A program made the translations under genes and the position numbers. 64,000 nucleotides of DNA from Phallusia fumigata. Lineage: Eukaryota; Chordata; Ascidiacea; Phlebobranchia; Ascidiidae. Under the pieces are notes generated by a model that was not told the origin of the DNA, did no database searches, and saw only the letters and a list, made by a program, of their open reading frames with translations. Below, piece after piece: positions 11,876 through 22,802 of the stretch. How positions within the stretch are numbered: the first letter of the stretch is position 1; each line of letters opens with the position of its first letter. The stretch covers positions 35,049-99,048 of the forward strand of contig QXVZ01020464.1 of NCBI GenBank assembly GCA_008931825.1. Reading direction: 5' to 3'.

Positions 11876-12558
11876 GTCTTACCTAGGGTTTTAAAAGTAC
11901 AATACACGTAAAATACATGTAAAATACAAAAAAATACATCGACCTAAAAATACATGTATTTTTCGTTTTAAATAAAAACTTATATAATACTTGCTTCATG
12001 CTCTGCCAACCATGCAACAGCGTAATGGCAGCGAGCATCCGCTCGCTACGCGAAGTTTTTTGTGCTTGTAGGCCAGTAGTTCCCAAACTCGCGTCCCAAA
12101 AGCCAAATGTGGGGCGCGAGGATGTTTCTTAAAGTCGCGGAATGGTGCATAACAAGTTAACAACGTATACAAGGACTTTTAAGGTACAGCCCCACACAAT
12201 CAAACCGTTCCAACTGCGATATTTAGAGCCCTGTTTATTATTTTTAATCAGCATATAGTGATTATCTATGAAACCTTACTTGCAGTGGCCTAATAGTTCT
12301 CTAAAGATAGTGAATTTGTGTTGTCACAGGCGATTTAGGTCACAATTAGATTATTGTTCTGGAAAGGATGATGAGTAATGATCGACTTATGTGAAATAAA
12401 GGTGGAATGTACCAAAATGGGGACTACTTTTATTGGTATAGTCACTCTATACCCATGAGTTTTAAAAAATACGAAAGTTACACCAAAAATACATGTACTT
12501 TACACTTGTAATTTACGCGCAACAAAAAATACAGTATTTTTGAAACCCTAGTCTTACC
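11876..12558. mobile_element. hAT-like non-autonomous element with perfect 8-bp target duplication
   Basis: The element proper is 11884-12550 (667 bp). It begins TAGGGTTTTAAAAGTAC and ends GTATTTTTGAAACCCTA, an imperfect terminal inverted repeat. It is flanked by identical 8-bp copies of GTCTTACC (11876-11883 and 12551-12558). Eight-base duplication is the hallmark of hAT transposition. No transposase frame is inside. The interior holds repeated AATACATGTA words and a CAGTAGTTCCCAAACT stretch that resembles another hAT end, possibly a nested insertion. Confidence 0.75.
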
Positions 12559-15500
12559 TATGAACTTACTGACACTTGCAGCGCCAAAGAGCTAAACTTA
12601 CCACATTATGGATTGTTTTCCTGTATTTTTTGTGTCGGAAAAATGCCTGACCTAGTTGTTTCACAATTGAATTACCCTAGCCTGCTTACTGTATTCCAGT
12701 TTTGCTGACACCCTAAGGTTTACTTGGGATATTAACAATTGCTCGCTTTCGTTTCAGTTAATACAAGCAGTTGTTGACTGCTTAGTCAACGCTTCAGACC
12801 TTAATTTTAAAGGTTTTCTGCAAAGTTCAAATACAAAATGTTATGTATACTAAAGCATTGTGCAATTGCCAGAAACACAAACAACAACTCGACGGTCCTA
12901 AGTGACGAGAATATGAGCTGTCTGCTAGACCGCAGACCGCACATCAAATCTGGTCAACAAGATCGTACATTATGAAGCATTTGGGAAGTTTTCTGTCCGA
13001 TCTAAAAGAAACAACGACATACGCCTTCTTGATATGTTGTTTTGCAGCGTTCCTCAAGGAGTGCACACTTTTTTCGCGATGTTACTCTGTGTTTGTAAGC
13101 AATCATCAGAAGGAAGATGACAAAGTGGTTTGACTTTTTGTAATAAAGCACGTTTCAACAAAAATATGTTATTCGTACAAAGAATTTGACTCATTTTTTC
13201 ACTGGGTTCGAACCCAGGACGATCCCGAGAACGAATCCCTAATACGTTTTATATGTCCGTACACGAGTCGAGGGCCTCATTCCGTTCGACCAACCGCGTT
13301 TGTGCAACGACAATAATCCAAATTTATTTTCGTGTATTTTTTGTTCTTTACAATGCGTTTGCTTTACCCGGTTGATCATCTTATCAGGCAATAAAATTAT
13401 AAGTTTTACTTATCAATCTATTTTTTGGGGGCTTTTTACCACTCATTCGGAAGGACAGTGCATCACCATTTAAGGAGAAATACAACACCCAATTTTAAAG
13501 CAAGTGCAACACCCATAAAAGAGCAACAAATAAGAAGATTTCCGAAACCCAAACATACATTCATATTTTATCTTTTCAAAGGTAAATCACCACAATATTA
13601 TTTGCCATGACGTCAACGACAAGTCTTTTGGCAATCTGTACCTCATACAAATAACCACACCTGCACAAACTTAAATCCTTTTTTTTTTCGGAAATAAATC
13701 GATCATGTTGTTATCACACAGACCCGTGCCTCGTTTCCGCCACAGACAGTTTATCAGCAGACGTGTGTAGCATTCCTGTTGCAATGGGTAATGCTAAGCA
13801 CTTATCGCGGCTTTAGCTGGTTCAAGACCAAACAGACCCTTGTCGGGATGATGGCATTTAAAGCAGTCGCGACAAGTAAGAGTTTAAAACCAAATGATAC
13901 GGTAATTTAGATTTCTTTTCTTTGCGCCTCAGTAGGTTCTTTACATCTGAAAGTAATTTTCGCATTCGGCGCCCTTTGGTGTTTTCATACAGCGCCAGAT
14001 CCCGAAAGCCTATTAGTTTAACTGCATTCCAAAGGGATAAACTGGACAAGTCAGATATCTTGGATATTTTATCCTCCTGCTGCTTTACGCGCCAAAGCTT
14101 CGCCAAAATAATGCAATTTGGTCCAATTTCAACGTCGTACGCCGGTTAAAAACAATTGCGTTTGAAACGTTAACAAGTACTCTTCAGTTTAGTTCAGTTC
14201 AGGTGTGAGTGTTGGAAATTTCTCCCAAACAGTTTTTACCAACGGACTAACCATGTTGCTGCAACACATAGTGCAAGTTTTATTTCAATGACAAACGGTC
14301 GTTTAACGTTTGTTTATGATGATAAGGTTTGCCGGAAATAGCATGTTTGAAGTTTTAGAAGGTCGTTAAAGAGTCGTGATGTTTAATAAACTTAGTTGTT
14401 GACTGGCTTTGAGAATTCCTTAGTTACACCACTACATGTCGCTCTTGCATACAGAAAAAAGTTGCCGAGTTTAAAAATCTAGAAATCAGTTATTTTTTTA
14501 ACCACTGGGTGTCGTCGTGGTACATAGGGCATGCCGTACGCTTTTTGTTGAAATAGAATTACGTCGCTCATAACGTTCAAAAAAGAAATCTGCTTTACAG
14601 TGTAATGGGACTGGGGATATTGTACTTTTAAAATGTCATGACTAAACAAAAATGCAGAAGCTCATTACGTTTGTACGAAATAAATAAATATTTGCTGTTT
14701 GTTTGTAAAATAGAAATAGATTGCGTCGTTGAGACTGTATGCTGTGGGCATATTTTGCTCAGTATAACCGTTGAGGAATTTTAATTGTGTTAACACTTAA
14801 ATTAAAGTCGTGAACCCTCAACATTCTAAAAATACATTAAAATTGTTGTAGAGAAACTGCAATTACGCATACAGCACGACAGCGGACTGATTAGATGTAT
14901 AAGACAGTCACGCGCTGTTTTGCCCATCGAGGACAAAAATAAAACAAATAAAACTATGCTTGCGCCGCCACACAACAAGAAAACTACATTTTAGGGATAA
15001 TTCTCGTGTTGGTAATTCGAGTTACACGATATTTAAACCAGCAACCTTGTATGTAGATAACTACGATTGACGACACGAGTTATTAAGAAACTGGCAGCTC
15101 AACGTCATGATCAAAACCTAGTTAGGCGGGTTTTTTCGCCCAACGATCGAGCACAACCCAATAATGCAAACCAACATTTGCTCGCATGAAATTGAACCCC
15201 CAGCCTTAGAACTTATCCCTACCAAACATACACAAATTTTAACCCATGTGACCAAGTCACGTGATAAGGCTCGCGTGCCGAGCGCGAAGCCAAATTTGAC
15301 AGTGCGGTGAACCGCTACACGAATTCGCAGCGATAATTGCTACAAACCTCGACAAGCGGTCGGGTAGCGTTCGCACGAAACACTTTCTAAGTGTAAAGAC
15401 AATTTGCAGGGAGTTCAAATCAAGTTTGCGGCGGTAAAGTTGTGTAAATGCGGTCTTGAATTGCGTGTCACTGGATATGTAATGACAGTGTGCCTGGCAA

Positions 15501-18500
15501 AGTTTTCAGCTTGTCTACACAGCGGGCTGAATTTCTGTGAATTGTGTGCAAGCGTCTTGGTTATTAAACCTGATAATATACCTATTCCTGTAAGCTCTGT
15601 ACCCCTAGGGTTGTCGGGCATAACCCAACCGGGTGTTGTTTGCCAGTCCGGAAGTTTTCACTGTCGTACGGATCGATTGAAAACCAATGTCAAGCGTTTA
15701 CTGAGTTAACCAAAGCCAACGTTTTCTGACGAAATACCAAAAACGATAATATATACATCAAGTTCAACTATATTTTGTTTGTAGGCACCCAACGCTTTTA
15801 ATTCCACGACGAAATTTTACCCGTGGCTAATCTGTCCATTTATGTATGTGAGCAGCCTTTCGATCCGTAGATCACACAGGGATTAAACCACAGCGGAGGG
15901 AAATCCCCTGAAATACTCCCCTAATTTCACCAAAAGCCTGAATGTCAATTTATCAGCGCAAAGGATTAAATCATAAATCGTATAATTTCGGTAAGTCGAA
16001 GCAAGACACCCGTGGGAAGGCAAATATTTGCACGTTTAAATTCCTTTGTTACCAATTGAAATAACATTTGCGTGTGTGGAAATATTCAAAAGGCGCGTTT
16101 TGTTAAAATATCAAACAAAAATCGTCCGAAACCTGTGCAGGTGGTCTACGCCAGGGCAATAAAAAATCAAACACTGGAAAGTACGCAAGCGCGCGTTACG
16201 TGACATTCGTGATTCAAGGAAAAACTACTATTTGTGTGTTTAAATGTTACCTTGATGGAGAAGCGTGTGGGTATCGTTTGAAGAAAAGCGTTTAAAGTTT
16301 AAATAGAAGTTAAGTTCTTGATGGAAAAGTTCATCCTCACACCATGTTACAAGTTGGTCCGTGCGACTCAACTAAGATGTGAGTTTTAATGTTGGCGAAA
16401 TAATTAGCCTGCTTTGCATCTGTTGTGTGCTTGTATTTTTCGTGAGATTTATTTTGATTATTGCCTAGACGTGGACCAATTTTGATGTTAAATGTAAAAA
16501 CGTTATGTCGTAACACTGTAGCTTAGCTGGCCCATAAACTTAAATAATCACTATTTCCCTCATTTTTTTCACGGAAAACAAAGTACATTTCCAACTTTTT
16601 TACCAACGGCTTTCACGACATTTAAAACAAACACGAAGGTTTTTACAAACAACATTTTCGTTGGGTGTGTTTTTTGGTCAACATGAACTGGACAAGAACT
16701 TGTTTGTAGCTTTTCTCGCAACACCTTTTCCCCTTTTTTTGTTAAGTAAGTTTTTGAAGATTTTGGTTAGATGGTATTTTATTAAGTAACCAACGCTTTC
16801 CTATCCCGCACGAACATCATCTTCGCGGTAAAAAACACTGTCTCTTGTTTGCCTTGAAAATCCACTTTTTTGTAAATATTAGGTGAGCCTATCACGCGCG
16901 TATGAGGTTTTAGGACATTTTTTGCGATACAGGGGCGCCGTAAATAGATAATAAGGAGACGCCCGAATAAGTGCAAAGCACTTGAATTACAGACATACAT
17001 AATTGAACGTATAAATGTATGTGATTTCAAGTCAAGCTATAAACTCCAGTAGCTGTAAAGACCAAATCCCAAATGACGTGTACGCGACGGCGAAAGCATA
17101 ACAGGGGGATACGTTTGGCGCCGAAAACCGGGCTACGGGGGCGCCTTGTCGGCCCCTGAGTCTTGTAACGAAAAGGTTGGGCCAGAAACTAAAGGCGCCA
17201 ACGGTCTCCGCAAAACATACCGGCATTTTGGACAAAACAGAATCGCTTCTAGACACACTGACTACGGGACATCAGGGCAGCATATTGTCGAAGTCGTAAA
17301 TTCAAGACTGCGGCGTCGAAATAATGGATAACCGGGGCCAAAACGGCGTCGGCGGCCCCTCTGGGAGACTGAAATCCTGTCATATATGGCGTCATTGATA
17401 TGATGTTTTTGTATGCCACGGTGGGTGTTCGTGAATTTGGGGGAACATGATATACGCTTCTGTTCGTAACCTTTATGTTGACACATGCATGTTTGAATAC
17501 ATACATCGTTTGGTCGGTTTCGTTTTCTATGCATTTACTTCACATCTGCGCGTGTTGACTTATTTGGGATCTGAAATCAAACGGTTTTAATAAAAAGATT
17601 TCGCTAACCTAGAAATCAATGAAACTTTTAAGCATTTTAGTCGCGTTGGCAATTGTTTCATCTTAAAAAAAAAGTGCGTTCACAGCACGTAAAGTATCCA
17701 AAAACGTCCGAGTAAAAAGTTGTTTTGTGTGAAAAATCGCCCCAAGAGGTAAAGGTATCACCCCTCGTTTACGAAAGGAAAAAGTAACAGCGCTACGTGG
17801 TTCGCTATTATTGCCTTCACTACATTAGTAACATATGGAGGGCTGTAACAGCTCATTACTACAACCTATCTCTTACTTAACGATTTCCCATGGTAAGAAC
17901 AACACAATAAGATTAGCGCTTTTCTGTAATCCGTTACATTGTCCTGTGTCGAGATGGGACCTTCAATTATTTACAAGGGCCAGCGCTTTTATGTCACCGC
18001 TTTCGCACGCTGATGAAACAATTACTTTTGAACAACGGGCGCGCGTCTTTTTCCGTCGTTGCTTGACATATGTTTGTGTGGTAATGCATTTCCGCCCATA
18101 GCGTTTTAGAAGGATTTTGGAAGTTGGTAAATGTATTTCATGTTCTTATGAGAAAAAGGGTGTAGTTTAACTCACTATGATGTCCGTTACATTTTTTTGT
18201 ACAGTTTTGTATCACTTTTCATAAAAGTGAACTGAAATGTCAAACAAAAGAACATTTTTTTCCTTTGATAGGTGTTTCAATTTTCTTTGACGATTTATAA
18301 TTAAATATGTTTAATTTGAATTTGCTTGATCACTGAAAGATAAAGCTTGTTTGGCGCGTAAGATTGATATAACGTAGTGAAACACTTCTGTTTTTATGTT
18401 AGAATGAGTTTAAAATTCAATGTGTGTAATTTACGTTTTTTAATGGACAGCAGGTCCTTATTTTATTATTCTTTTGAGTGTATTTAACTGTCATATTTAC

Positions 18501-18835
18501 AACTCAAATTTAGCAGGCAAGTTAGAATTTTAGTTGTCAAGAACAAACCTAAGATCATTCCCTCCTCCAACGCCCACGTACCACGGTGTGCAGCGGTGCG
18601 TGAAGCCGGAACGCATTCGACCGTGACCTTCAGCACATGTTGCGGCGAAACTGGCTGACTGCGTTCAATCCTGTTCACTTGCTCATAATCATGTTTCCTA
18701 AACAAATCGGGAAGCTTTTACCAACTCCCTCCTCCACCTCCTGTGCCGTGTTGTTCTCTTTTTTCTCTTCTATTTTCTTTTTGATGTAAACTTCCGAACC
18801 AATTTATCCGGGCAACTGGTGGATAGCAAAAATAC
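12559..18835. other. Gene-poor intergenic DNA upstream of the SMAD gene
   Basis: I find no supportable exon here. One tRNA-like fragment (13195-13302) and a GC-richer patch at about 17,090-17,400 stand out against the AT-rich background. Open frames near 13.9-14.1, 15.4-15.7 and 17.8-18.1 kb have no recognisable features. Distal regulatory DNA for the SMAD gene is a reasonable guess but unproven. Confidence 0.4.
13195..13302 (-). repeat. tRNA-derived SINE fragment or tRNA pseudogene
   Basis: On the minus strand a D-arm-like box (TTGGTCGAACGGAATGAGG, near 13,300) is followed about 75 bases later by the perfect pol III B-box word GGTTCGAACC. The T-loop is one base short for a working tRNA and no acceptor stem pairs, so this is not annotated as a functional tRNA gene. 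Confidence 0.4.
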
Positions 18836-18839
18836 GTTT

Positions 18840-18985
18840 TGCAACGTGGCCCAGTGGTTAACGCGACCGCCTTGTGCTTAAGGTTGTGACTTTTGTGAGT
18901 TGTACCCGTGTCTCGGTCCGGTGAAAACCCGATGGGATGAAGCAAAGATTCACCCCAAAATATAAAAATAAAATACATAATACAC
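18840..18985 (+). repeat. tRNA-derived SINE
   Basis: An A-box-like segment (GTGGCCCAGTGGTTAACGC, from 18,846) is typical of tRNA-derived SINEs. It is followed by a degenerate B-box region and then an A-rich tail (AAAATATAAAAATAAAATAC) at 18,955-18,980. Confidence 0.55.
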
Positions 18986-19061
18986 CGCAGTGATGCAGGC
19001 TGCATGACAGCAAACCCACTATAAGCGGGTATAAAAAGAAACATAATCAAGCATTTTATCA

Positions 19062-19205
19062 GGCATAAAACGTACATAATGATAAGTATCTCATGGAAAA
19101 AATGTGTTTTAGAAATTTAAAATCTTTGCAGTTGCCGGCATAAAACGTACATAATAATAAATTTCTCATGGCAAAAATGTGTTTTAGAAATTTAAAAACT
19201 TAGCA
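19062..19205 (+). repeat. Two-copy tandem duplication, period 75 bp
   Basis: GGCATAAAACGTACATAAT starts both copies (19,062 and 19,137), and both run through CTCATGG and AAAATGTGTTTTAGAAA. The copies differ at a few positions, so the duplication is not recent. Confidence 0.8.
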
Positions 19206-21299
19206 TTTTGCAACAAAATGACCAAATTACTGTGTAAATGGAAGTTTTAGGATAACAAATTTAAATATTTTCGCTTTATAAATTAGAAAGTTCGAATTCT
19301 GGCAATGTTTTTTCCGGAGAAGTTTCCCGTGCCTATTTTTGTCCATTTTTATCTCCGCCATGTAAATCCCTCGCCGTCTATAGTTTCTTATGATGTTTTC
19401 GTTCCAATCTCTGAACAGGCAAACTGCTAGAACTTAAAATCCAGTTGTGTCGGGTGATGGGAACAAGTCGCTTACATTTTTGTTGTCTCGCTACTCGGTT
19501 GTTGCCATAACAACTGTCACTGATCCGGTGCGTTGTGGCACCGCTTGTACTTTCTCTTACAAGTGCAAAACGTTGCCATTGATATAAACTGCAAGGCGAT
19601 ACATTATTATCACTAATATTTTAGTAGTTTTTAACTGACAAAATTACTGTATGTGAAGTCCACACCTCTAGCGACGGTACGAAATTTTGCCGGAATGTAA
19701 CAAAGCAAAATATTCCACTGTAAGGTTTTTATCCACTGTATACGCCAGAATATGTTTAACAAATGCTTTCGTCAATGTGTGTTCCTATTTTAACTGTGAT
19801 TCCATGATGTCGTACACAAGCGATTAGCACAGTTTTAAATCGCCACCGAAACATTTTAGGCATTTTGTCAGAATTTATTGTGAACTTTTTTAAAGTTGAG
19901 ACCATCGTTTCTTTTGGTTCGCAAGATTTTGAAAGGAAGTGCGACGTATCATTGCACAAAGCTTGTTCAAAAGCAAACGGGCAACTTTTGTTGTTTCACT
20001 ATAAAAACGGCACGCAGCGCCTCCCATCCTCCCTACGAAGTGAAAAGTCGCGGTCGATTTAACGTCATAATCGACGCCGCCGCCGCTGACAATCAAATAG
20101 GAGAAAACGCGGTGTTGTATTTGGCTTTGTACAGTTCCATTGATCATTGAAACGCTGTTTGCCTGCTCTGAATAGCATCGTTCTGTCACCACAATCATCG
20201 CCAGTGATTTAAACACGCTGTTTTCTCTTCGCCGGCCATGCGGTCTGGTTGGACCTCACTCGGCGCCAAGGGCCCGCAAACGCGCCCAGGTACACGCTTA
20301 CGTCACACGCAGCGGCGACAGGGCGGCGGGAAAAAGGTAATCAGCGGGCCGCAGCGGCGTCGGGCAAGTCCGGCCCGGAAAAGGTTACAACTGGTCAGCG
20401 TTTTGAGTAATTCTTTGCCGCTTGCAGCAAGCAGTAAACATTACAAGATTGCTGGTAGCAAAAGGTCAAAACCTCGGGGCTGGTGTCAAGAAAATAATGA
20501 CCGTTCTTTGTGGGCAATTACACACTGCACTGCGACGCCTCTGATTCGTTTCGGGCCGTTATGTTGTGGGATTATGGCCTCACTCCATTCGCACGACATT
20601 TCAAGTTGACAATACTGACAAGATGATTACAGAAGAATCGACACTGTGTCCAAAATGGTTTCTTTAAAACAACACCATTTGTTTCTAACTTTTTGGAATT
20701 GTGATTGCCTGCATCAATTCTAGAAAAACGCATTGTACGACTATGACACATGGTTTGGGCGTATACATTAGTTAACAGTTCACCTAAATATGCATTCGAT
20801 TTGTTTGTAATGTAGCTACAAAAAAGATGGTTACAACAAAAAAACAAAACAAAGAAGGCTAACCAACTGCAATTATTCAACCAATATACCCGAAAACCCT
20901 TCGTAGCGAGGCAACAACACACTGGAGCCATTAAAATCAACTTTTTAAAGTGGAAGCGAACCTATCGAAAGATTGCTAACGGAGAATTACATGTGGTAAA
21001 AACGATGCACATTTTCAATAGTTTATTTGCGAACAGAACCGCAGCCTGCGCACATCAAGTTAATTTGATTTCGAACCGTATAGCAGTTTGGATGCAAACG
21101 GACTGACGGAATGTCGTTTAACATTAATTGTGTCTAATTTACGAAGGGCTATGAAAACACAAACACATTGACATTGCAAGATGTTTTGTTTACAACTTAA
21201 CAGGTGCACAAAAACGTAATAGGCCTACATTAAAGACAACGAAAAGCTGTGGTTAAAAACTTCCCAAAATAAAGCGGTATATGGTGAGTCCCGTAAAAG
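19206..21299. other. Intergenic, with GC-rich patch at 20.22-20.42 kb
   Basis: The stretch is mostly AT-rich. About 200 bases from 20,222 are strongly GC-rich (GGGCCGCAGCGGCGTCGGGC and similar) and contain TTACGTCACACG, a CRE-like word. A 123-codon open frame covers it but has no recognisable content and is probably a by-product of the base composition. Confidence 0.4.
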
Positions 21300-21690
21300 T
21301 GGGTCACGTCATAATTCCCACGCCCGGTGGGCACTTCCGGGTGGGCCGTCGGCCACTTGGGGCCACTCACGATAACGTCTCTCCCGGCGCTGCTTGTCCA
21401 GAACATCGCGGTTGTCATTTGTAATGGACATTGTTCAGCGCACGCGCGTCGCGCAGTCGTGTGCGCGTGTGTGTGGCAGTTTCAAGCGGCCAGAGCCAGC
21501 GGAGGGAGTGAAATAGAACAGCCAGATACGCGATATGGTGTTGTGCGTAGCGAGCGCCGCGCAGTCTAGACAATAAGAGAGCGGTGGGCAACATGAAAAA
21601 CGCGCGCGGTGTGGAGGGGTGCCGCGCTGTCGTCCTTTTACCCCACCGCGCTATTTCAACGGGACTTTAGCCGGAAAACGGGCGTCGTTT
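21300..21690 (+). promoter_or_regulatory. GC/CpG-rich block, probable promoter or first exon of the SMAD gene
   Basis: About 390 bases of CpG-rich sequence stand out from AT-rich flanks. They contain an ETS-type CACTTCCGGG, a TCACGTCA word, GCGCGTCGCGC and the palindrome GTCTAGAC. It is the nearest such block before the inhibitory SMAD coding start, in the right orientation and at 1.1-1.5 kb distance. A non-coding first exon here spliced to the MH1 exon is plausible, but no donor was fixed. Confidence 0.45.
21564..21571. promoter_or_regulatory. Palindromic SMAD-binding element
   Basis: This is a perfect GTCTAGAC, the palindromic site bound by SMAD3/4 MH1 domains and the known autoregulatory element of the vertebrate Smad7 promoter. 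I found no other copy in the window. Its place in the CpG-rich block before an inhibitory SMAD gene suggests conserved negative feedback. Function is inferred. Confidence 0.5.
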
Positions 21691-22719
21691 CATCGCTGCA
21701 TAGGTTCATATAAAGCTGATGTTCATTTGTGGTAAATTGTTTCAACCTCAGGTTGTTTGAATTGATTAAGGTTTGAGGTTTAATACAATGCGAAAGGATA
21801 GCGAAGTTGCAGGTTGGAAGTCATTTGTGCGTATGCTTGCAATTCCTCGCACACGAAATGGCGACGAGATAGTTACGACATCTTCGATGTTGCCTCGCCG
21901 AACAGCACAGGCAGGTCAGGTAAACTACTCCGCGTCTTCGGTCAATTGAAGTTACACTGCGATTAATTAGACAGTTCAAGGTGTCAAAAACATGCTTAGT
22001 CAATAAACTCACACGTCAGTTGCAGAAAGCGTGTTAATCCAACGCCTTTACTAAAACAAAGGTTTGGTAATGTTTGCGGCAAAGTTAACTGACAAACGCG
22101 TGCCGCGTTTTTTACCACGACGACCGCATTGCATTCGTGGTTTGGTAAAACGCTCGTCTTTATGCAAAGCAGAAACACGATTTGTCTCAACGAAAAATGC
22201 TTCTTGGAAAAGTTTGATTTGGATTATGTTTTTGCGGTGTTTTAGGTAGTAGAAAATCAATGCATTGCTTTAATGTTGTATGTTATGTTTTGATCCTCGG
22301 CTTGACAATAGCTTGTCCGACTAGTTTAACAAGCTAGCATGATGATTTTGACTTCTTACGTTTTTTAAAATTAGTATTCCAATTGCAAGCAATTGTGTGG
22401 ATGTGTACTTTGTGGTTTTGCATTTTAGCAGAAGATATACAGCAGTGTTCGGTCACAGCATAGGTTAATAATATCATTTGTAAATGCTGCAAAACCTGAC
22501 ATTGCACTAAAACAACTGCTGTTTCTAATTAAGTCAGTTGACAGTCTTTTTACTTGTAATGTAAAGATATAGTGTTGCAAAACAAATAATGATGTTACAA
22601 AAGAAACTTGTTTTCACCCATTGTTTATTTATGTTTTTTAGATGCCACATTAAAGGGTTTAGTATTTTTCTGCTTTTGGTGTCAAGCCCAAAAAGACACA
22701 CTTTTGGTATGTTCGTAAG

Positions 22720-22802
22720 ATGAACTGCAGTGGTTACAAAAGTCTCCAAACTGGCTACCAGTGAGGCAAATATCGATGCTAACGGCAGCCATGTCATGTT
22801 GA
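22720..22802 (+). promoter_or_regulatory. Two short upstream ORFs at the SMAD start
   Basis: A 14-codon uORF (22,720-22,764) and a three-codon uORF (22,791-22,802) precede the SMAD ATG at 22,796, and the second overlaps it out of frame. If this stretch stays in the mature 5' UTR, they would lower translation. A possible acceptor CTGCAG at 22,725-22,730 would remove the first only. Confidence 0.3.

Noticed and set aside
13195-13302. Functional tRNA gene on the minus strand
   Set aside because: The B-box is perfect but the T-loop is one base short and no acceptor stem pairs.
20238-20609. 123-codon frame in a GC-rich patch
   Set aside because: Low-complexity basic sequence with no motif or splice context; GC-rich DNA yields long frames by chance.
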